Shown piece by piece: positions 5,300 through 8,452 of a DNA stretch of 8,452 bases (positions are counted from its first letter, which is position 1; the number at the start of each line of letters is the position of its first letter). The DNA is from Pseudobacteriovorax antillogorgiicola. Its GTDB lineage: Bacteria; Bdellovibrionota_B; Oligoflexia; Oligoflexales; RGVZ01. Position numbers and translations under genes: made by a program. The stretch is taken from positions 1 through 8,452 of the forward strand of contig CAMDGW010000098.1 of the NCBI GenBank assembly GCA_945897695.1. Direction: 5' to 3'. The notes beneath the pieces were generated by a model. It did no database searches. It was not told the DNA's origin and saw only the letters and a list, made by a program, of their open reading frames with translations.

Positions 5300-6244
5300 A
5301 TGGATAGGACAGGTTTAGTGTTTTTTTCTTCGCTGATGGCTGCGCTGATGATCATCGGATGCGCATCCAAAAAACCACCAGAATCTGAAGTTAAGCTCAC
5401 AAAAGAAGAACAGCAGTTGCTCGATGATTACAAAGCCGAGATCAACGTTGGTCGTAACATGGCAGGGCGCCTCTTTGCTTTCTATGGTGAGTACGAAGAT
5501 CCAGGTCTGACGGCATATATCAATCAGGTTGGCCGATTCGTGGCTAAAAACGGTGATTACCCAGATCGTAAATATATGTTTGGAATTTTAGACTCCGATA
5601 GTGTTAACGCGTTTGCTTGTCCAGGGGGCTACATACTTGTGACGAGAGGCGTTATCCGTAGCGCTGAAAACGAGGCTGAGCTTGGTGCGATTCTTGGTCA
5701 TGAATCAGCCCACGTCGGAAAACAGCACATGTTTAAGACGCTTAAGTCTATGAGCAAAGATGACTTGGCAAAAGCTGAAGCTGAGTTCAAAGCTAAACGA
5801 CGACCAGATAAACACTCTCGTGCTCGCACAAGAATTATGTCTGAGGAAAACGACGGACTGGCTGCTGTCGCTAAGTTGATGATGACTGCGAGTGGAGCTG
5901 GCATCGGAATACTGCAGGCCGCTAAGGCGGGAATGGGTCTTCTACTTGAAAAAGGTCTCGATAAGGACCTTGAGTTTGAGGCAGATCGCGAGGGTGTAAA
6001 ATACGCAATTCGCGCGGGCTATGAACCGAAAGCACTGGATCAATTCCTGGCTCGTCTTGCAGAACAAAAGAAGAAGTCGAGCGATAAAACAGTGATGGAT
6101 GTGACTCATCCATCGATTCCTGATCGTCGCCAAGAGATAGCTAATGTCCTGAATAAAATGAGTGCCAGTGAAATTATCGGCGCCGTCGGCAAAGATCGCT
6201 ACGACGCTGCTCGTTCAACCTTGCTGTCCAAAAAGAAAGGATAA
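5300..6244 (+). CDS. M48-family zinc metalloprotease, lipoprotein
   Basis: The 314-residue protein has a lipoprotein signal with lipobox IIGC (Cys21) and an M48 peptidase domain. The zinc site is HESAH (134-138, HExxH) with the third ligand Glu225 in EFEAD (ExxxD, 225-229). NAFACPGGYILVTRGVI (103-119) is the strand-and-turn block before the active site helix, typical of the BepA/LoiP/Oma1-like M48 group, and THPSIPDRR (269-277) contains the conserved His-Pro. A Lys/Arg/Glu-rich insertion (about 144-185) and a hydrophobic Ala/Gly-rich stretch (186-218) separate the two zinc motifs. No TPR repeats follow, unlike BepA, so it is closer in architecture to LoiP. It should act on the periplasmic side in envelope protein quality control. 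AAGGGGAG (5284-5291) is 8 nt before the ATG. The next gene starts 5 nt after its stop, so they are co-transcribed. Confidence 0.93.
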   Translation: MDRTGLVFFSSLMAALMIIGCASKKPPESEVKLTKEEQQLLDDYKAEINVGRNMAGRLFAFYGEYEDPGLTAYINQVGRFVAKNGDYPDRKYMFGILDSDSVNAFACPGGYILVTRGVIRSAENEAELGAILGHESAHVGKQHMFKTLKSMSKDDLAKAEAEFKAKRRPDKHSRARTRIMSEENDGLAAVAKLMMTASGAGIGILQAAKAGMGLLLEKGLDKDLEFEADREGVKYAIRAGYEPKALDQFLARLAEQKKKSSDKTVMDVTHPSIPDRRQEIANVLNKMSASEIIGAVGKDRYDAARSTLLSKKKG

Positions 6245-6249
6245 TCTTC

Positions 6250-7500
6250 ATGAAATACAGTTTATTCACACTCGCTGGATTAACCTCATGCATGCTGAGC
6301 TCGATCGCTACGGCTGATCAAATGCATTACCGCAACATCATCATAGGTGAACGTGCGCAAGGACTTGGCGGCGCATATGTCGGCGTTTCAGATGACGCAT
6401 CAGGGGTTTATTATAATCCAGCCGGTTTGGCTTTTGCTCAGTCAAACGATATCTCCGGTTCTGCGAATGCCTTTTATAGTAAGACGGTCACCTATAAAAA
6501 AGCCCTTTTCGGTTATGAAGATTGGAAGGAAAAAAGTGGCGGAACTTTTGCTCCCTTTTTTGGCGCTATGCAAAAACTTGATAAATATCTGCCCGGGCTT
6601 GTTGGTGGGTTTGCTTACTACATGACTGATTCAGAGCTTAAAGATCAAGATGATCTGATCGCCGGTAAATATGGCCTAACGCGCTTTCATCGTTCGGCCA
6701 ATCAAAGGGCATCAACCTACGTGGCAGCAGGTGCTCTTGGCTACCGCGTCTCTCCAAATCTTGGTATTGGTCTAGGGCTCGGGTACGTGAAAGCCGATGA
6801 GTTGATTCAGGTGTCTCAAAATCAGGTATTTACAAATTATTATTTGTTACAGAGTCTTCGTGAAAGCTTGATTGTACACGGTGCGCAGGCGTCTTTTGGA
6901 ATACAATGGGCGCCATCGTCCAAGGTTGCACTGGGATTCACGGCTAAAAGTGGAGCCTACGCATCCCAGAAGTTAATTCAAACCACTGACTTCCTAGAGC
7001 TATCGACTGAAGGTATAAAATCAACACCGACAGAAATCACATCCTCAAATCCCCTCGGTTCTATGCCATTAGAGCTCAGAGCTGGTCTTGCATGGTTCGC
7101 GTCACCAAGATTTTTGCTGACTACAGATGTCGATTGGCATGACAAGGCAAAGGACATGGATTCAAAGACGTCAGGGGTTTACTCGCGTGATGCGGTATTG
7201 AACTATGCTATGGGCATGGAGTACTACGCGACACCTTCACTGCCTCTGAGGGCCGGATTTTTTACAAATAATGATGCGACGCCTAATCCGACGACGTCTG
7301 GGTCCCATTCAGCAGATCATATTGACTATATGGGTTTGACTATTTTTGCAGCACTAGCTCAGCCCACTAGCCAGTTGTCAGCCGGGGTTGTCCTTCAGAA
7401 AGGGACGGGAAAGGCTAAAAAGCTCGGCAATGCGGCAGTCCTTCAGGATGTTGAAGCGTTAGCCTATACGTTGGCCTTTTCAGCGACACACAGTTTCTGA
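6250..7500 (+). CDS. Outer-membrane beta-barrel, OmpP1/FadL-like
   Basis: The 416-residue product has a signal peptide with likely cleavage after IATA (residue 22). It is followed by ERAQGLGGAYVGVSDDASG and YYNPAGLA (about 34-62), the N-terminal hatch signature of the OmpP1/FadL/TodX transport family. The rest alternates polar and hydrophobic residues in strands (for example YVAAGALGYRV and LGIGLGLGYV around 158-180) and ends in ATHSF, a terminal aromatic residue typical of BAM-assembled barrels. FadL proteins import hydrophobic compounds such as fatty acids; the substrate here is unknown and the similarity is mainly at the N-terminus. The ribosome binding site AAAGGA (6236-6241) lies inside the end of the M48 gene, 8 nt before the ATG, pointing to tight co-expression. 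It could be a client of, or partner to, the upstream protease. Confidence 0.85.
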   Translation: MKYSLFTLAGLTSCMLSSIATADQMHYRNIIIGERAQGLGGAYVGVSDDASGVYYNPAGLAFAQSNDISGSANAFYSKTVTYKKALFGYEDWKEKSGGTFAPFFGAMQKLDKYLPGLVGGFAYYMTDSELKDQDDLIAGKYGLTRFHRSANQRASTYVAAGALGYRVSPNLGIGLGLGYVKADELIQVSQNQVFTNYYLLQSLRESLIVHGAQASFGIQWAPSSKVALGFTAKSGAYASQKLIQTTDFLELSTEGIKSTPTEITSSNPLGSMPLELRAGLAWFASPRFLLTTDVDWHDKAKDMDSKTSGVYSRDAVLNYAMGMEYYATPSLPLRAGFFTNNDATPNPTTSGSHSADHIDYMGLTIFAALAQPTSQLSAGVVLQKGTGKAKKLGNAAVLQDVEALAYTLAFSATHSF

Positions 7501-7506
7501 TATAGT
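7477..7506 (+). promoter_or_regulatory. Candidate extended -10 promoter for greA
   Basis: TGATATAGT (7498-7506) is an extended -10 element (TGn plus TATAGT) that overlaps the TGA of the barrel gene. A poor -35 match TTTTCA (7477-7482) lies 18 bp upstream; extended -10 promoters tolerate this. Transcription would start near 7513, giving a greA leader of about 100 nt that contains the hairpin at 7551-7579. Confidence 0.35.
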
Positions 7507-7550
7507 CGCTCGCGTGTGGGTGGATAAATTTAAGTCACGCCTGTCATTTT

Positions 7551-7579
7551 GCGGGGCCACAGGCCCCGCCTGTTTTTTT
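7551..7579 (+). terminator. Strong Rho-independent terminator upstream of greA
   Basis: GCGGGGCC (7551-7558) pairs perfectly with GGCCCCGC (7562-7569) over a 3-nt loop. CTG and seven T (7573-7579) follow. It sits 50 nt after the barrel gene stop and 33 nt before the greA ATG. It should end the SH3-M48-barrel transcript; if the candidate greA promoter at 7477-7506 is real, it would also act within the greA leader. Confidence 0.92.
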
Positions 7580-7611
7580 GTGTGACGGGCAGATTTGTCA
7601 AAGGAATTTTT

Positions 7612-8094
7612 ATGGCAGAAGAACTCATTCCATTTACAAAAGATGGATACCAAGCCCTTCAAGAGGAGCTCCATCGCTTAAAACAAAGCGATCGCCCGAA
7701 GGTCATTCAGGATATTGCTGATGCAAGGTCTCATGGTGACTTGAGCGAGAATGCAGAATATCACGCTGCTCGTGAACGTCAGGGATTTATCGAAGGTCGT
7801 ATTGGCGAACTGGAGGGAAATCTTAGTCGCGCTAACATCATCGACTTTTCTGGTGATGCCGCCGCAAAATCTCAGGTGCGGTTTGGCGCCTTTGTGACCG
7901 TGCAAGATGAAGCTACAGGCGATAAAAAAACCTACCGCGTTGTGGGGGATCTTGAAGCAGATATTCAAAAAAACAAGATTTCGGTTAGTTCCCCGATTGC
8001 CCGAGCGCTCCTTGGCAAAAAAATTGACGACATGATCGAAGTCCACGCTCCCAAGGGCTCGGTGGAGTATGTGATCACAGAAATTCGTTATTAA
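7612..8094 (+). CDS. greA: Transcription elongation factor GreA
   Basis: A 160-residue protein of the standard GreA length. Residues 1-80 form the antiparallel coiled coil that enters the RNA polymerase secondary channel. Its tip HGDLSENAEYHAARERQ (41-57) carries Asp43 and Glu46, equivalent to E. coli Asp41 and Glu44, which hold the magnesium for cleavage of backtracked RNA. Residues about 82-160 are the FKBP-like domain that docks on the polymerase, with DLEADIQKNKISVSSPIARALLGK typed at 133-156 region as the family-conserved block. The ATG at 7612 follows AAGGAA (7601-7606) at 5 nt. The open frame extends upstream to 7549 but would run through the terminator and has no matching homology, so it is not used. 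The gene is convergent with hutI, 11 bp apart. Confidence 0.96.
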   Translation: MAEELIPFTKDGYQALQEELHRLKQSDRPKVIQDIADARSHGDLSENAEYHAARERQGFIEGRIGELEGNLSRANIIDFSGDAAAKSQVRFGAFVTVQDEATGDKKTYRVVGDLEADIQKNKISVSSPIARALLGKKIDDMIEVHAPKGSVEYVITEIRY

Positions 8095-8105
8095 GTTCTA
8101 AATAC

Positions 8106-8452
8106 TCAGACTAAACGTGAGCCCCGGGCCCAAACAGCTCGGGGTTTTGTGCGTCCAAGATCAGCGATAAACTCTTCGCAGGATGCAAGAGGCATGAGAA
8201 GAATATCGGCGTCGCGTCCAGGGGTCAGGGCGCCTTTAGTGGATTCCAGGCGCAATGAGCGCGCTGGGACCCATGTAACTGCCGCAAGCGCCTCGGCCAT
8301 GGTCAGTTTGCAGTGCAGGGCTCCGATGGTCATGACAAGCCTTAAATTATCAACCGGGCAGCTTCCCGGATTATAGTCAGTTGCTAGACCCACTGGGCAG
8401 CCTGCGTCCTTGATCGGTTGGCTATTCGTATATGGAATGGACGTGTAAAGAG
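8106..8452 (-). CDS. hutI: Imidazolonepropionase, C-terminal part (runs off right edge)
   Basis: The open minus-strand frame enters at 8452 and ends in TGA at 8106-8108, giving about 115 C-terminal residues. It matches HutI, an amidohydrolase that opens imidazolone-5-propionate to N-formimino-L-glutamate in histidine degradation. Visible are DAGCPVGLATDYNPGSCP, where the Asp of ATD is the C-terminal metal-site residue of the family, then LTMAEALAAVTWVPARSL and the amidohydrolase tail GALTPGRDADILLM. An apparent start at 8393 (GTG) is an internal valine codon, since homology continues upstream to the window edge. Other hut genes are not in view. The stop lies 11 bp from the convergent greA stop. 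Confidence 0.94.
   Translation of the reverse strand, partial: LYTSIPYTNSQPIKDAGCPVGLATDYNPGSCPVDNLRLVMTIGALHCKLTMAEALAAVTWVPARSLRLESTKGALTPGRDADILLMPLASCEEFIADLGRTKPRAVWARGSRLV
8120..8148 (+). terminator. Probable greA terminator inside the hutI 3' end
   Basis: AGCCCCGGG (8120-8128) pairs with CTCGGGGTT (8138-8146), using G-T pairs, across a 9-nt loop, and four T (8145-8148) end it. It lies 25 nt after the greA stop and within the last codons of hutI on the other strand, so the same bases serve both as a terminator and as coding sequence. Confidence 0.6.

Noticed and set aside
6347..6625. 92-codon plus-strand frame overlapping the barrel gene
   Set aside because: An out-of-frame shadow of the OmpP1/FadL-like gene, without a ribosome binding site.
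7549..7611. N-terminal extension of greA
   Set aside because: It would be translated from the terminator hairpin, lacks a ribosome binding site, and GreA homology begins at the ATG at 7612, which has AAGGAA in front.
7678..8046. 122-codon minus-strand frame inside greA
   Set aside because: It is antisense to a clear GreA coding region and its product resembles nothing; a shadow frame.
8149..8376. 75-codon plus-strand frame inside hutI
   Set aside because: It is antisense to a convincing HutI C-terminus; the composition reflects the other strand.
1..8452. Mobile element, CRISPR array, toxin-antitoxin or phage defence island
   Set aside because: No transposase, integrase, terminal repeats, spaced direct repeats or small paired genes are seen; the secreted nuclease and YacG have ordinary explanations.

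Overview
The window looks like ordinary chromosome of a Gram-negative bacterium with moderate G+C. It shows two lipobox-type lipoproteins, Sec signal peptides, and an outer-membrane beta-barrel of the OmpP1/FadL type ending in Phe. The mix of MutS2, YacG, GreA, HutI, PilZ and an SH3-M48-barrel cluster would fit Bdellovibrionota/Oligoflexia or another former deltaproteobacterial lineage. That placement is inference from gene content only. There are no tRNAs, rRNAs, insertion sequences or CRISPR repeats.

Layout from left to right. A 5' part of mutS2 (minus strand) runs off the left edge from a GTG at 844. A divergent intergenic region of about 315 bp follows, then a cysteine-rich lipoprotein of unknown function (plus, 1160-1900) with its own terminator. 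Next is a small SAM-dependent methyltransferase (plus), whose stop codon directly abuts the stop of yacG on the other strand. Four minus-strand genes follow: yacG, a secreted staphylococcal-nuclease-fold protein whose stop overlaps the yacG start as ATGA, a PilZ-domain protein, and a CobU-like kinase. The CobU-like gene appears to have a promoter placed for leaderless transcription. From 4741 a plus-strand cluster encodes a periplasmic SH3 protein, an M48 metalloprotease lipoprotein and an outer-membrane barrel. After a strong terminator comes greA (plus). The C-terminal part of hutI (minus) enters from the right edge, convergent to greA with an 11-bp gap.

How the genes work together. The clearest functional unit is SH3-M48-barrel, with 46 bp and then 5 bp between genes. 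All three products are predicted to be exported to the periplasm or outer membrane, which suggests an envelope protease with a periplasmic partner and a barrel that could be its client or anchor. The nuclease and YacG are translationally coupled but have no obvious shared job. mutS2, greA and hutI are housekeeping genes at the edges.

The points most worth a second look are: the CobU homologue that lacks the guanylylated histidine and has a predicted leaderless start; the SH3-M48-barrel envelope module; a terminator in the putative greA leader that recalls GraL; and a PilZ domain with an incomplete c-di-GMP motif. I do not see a clearly new defence or mobile system here.
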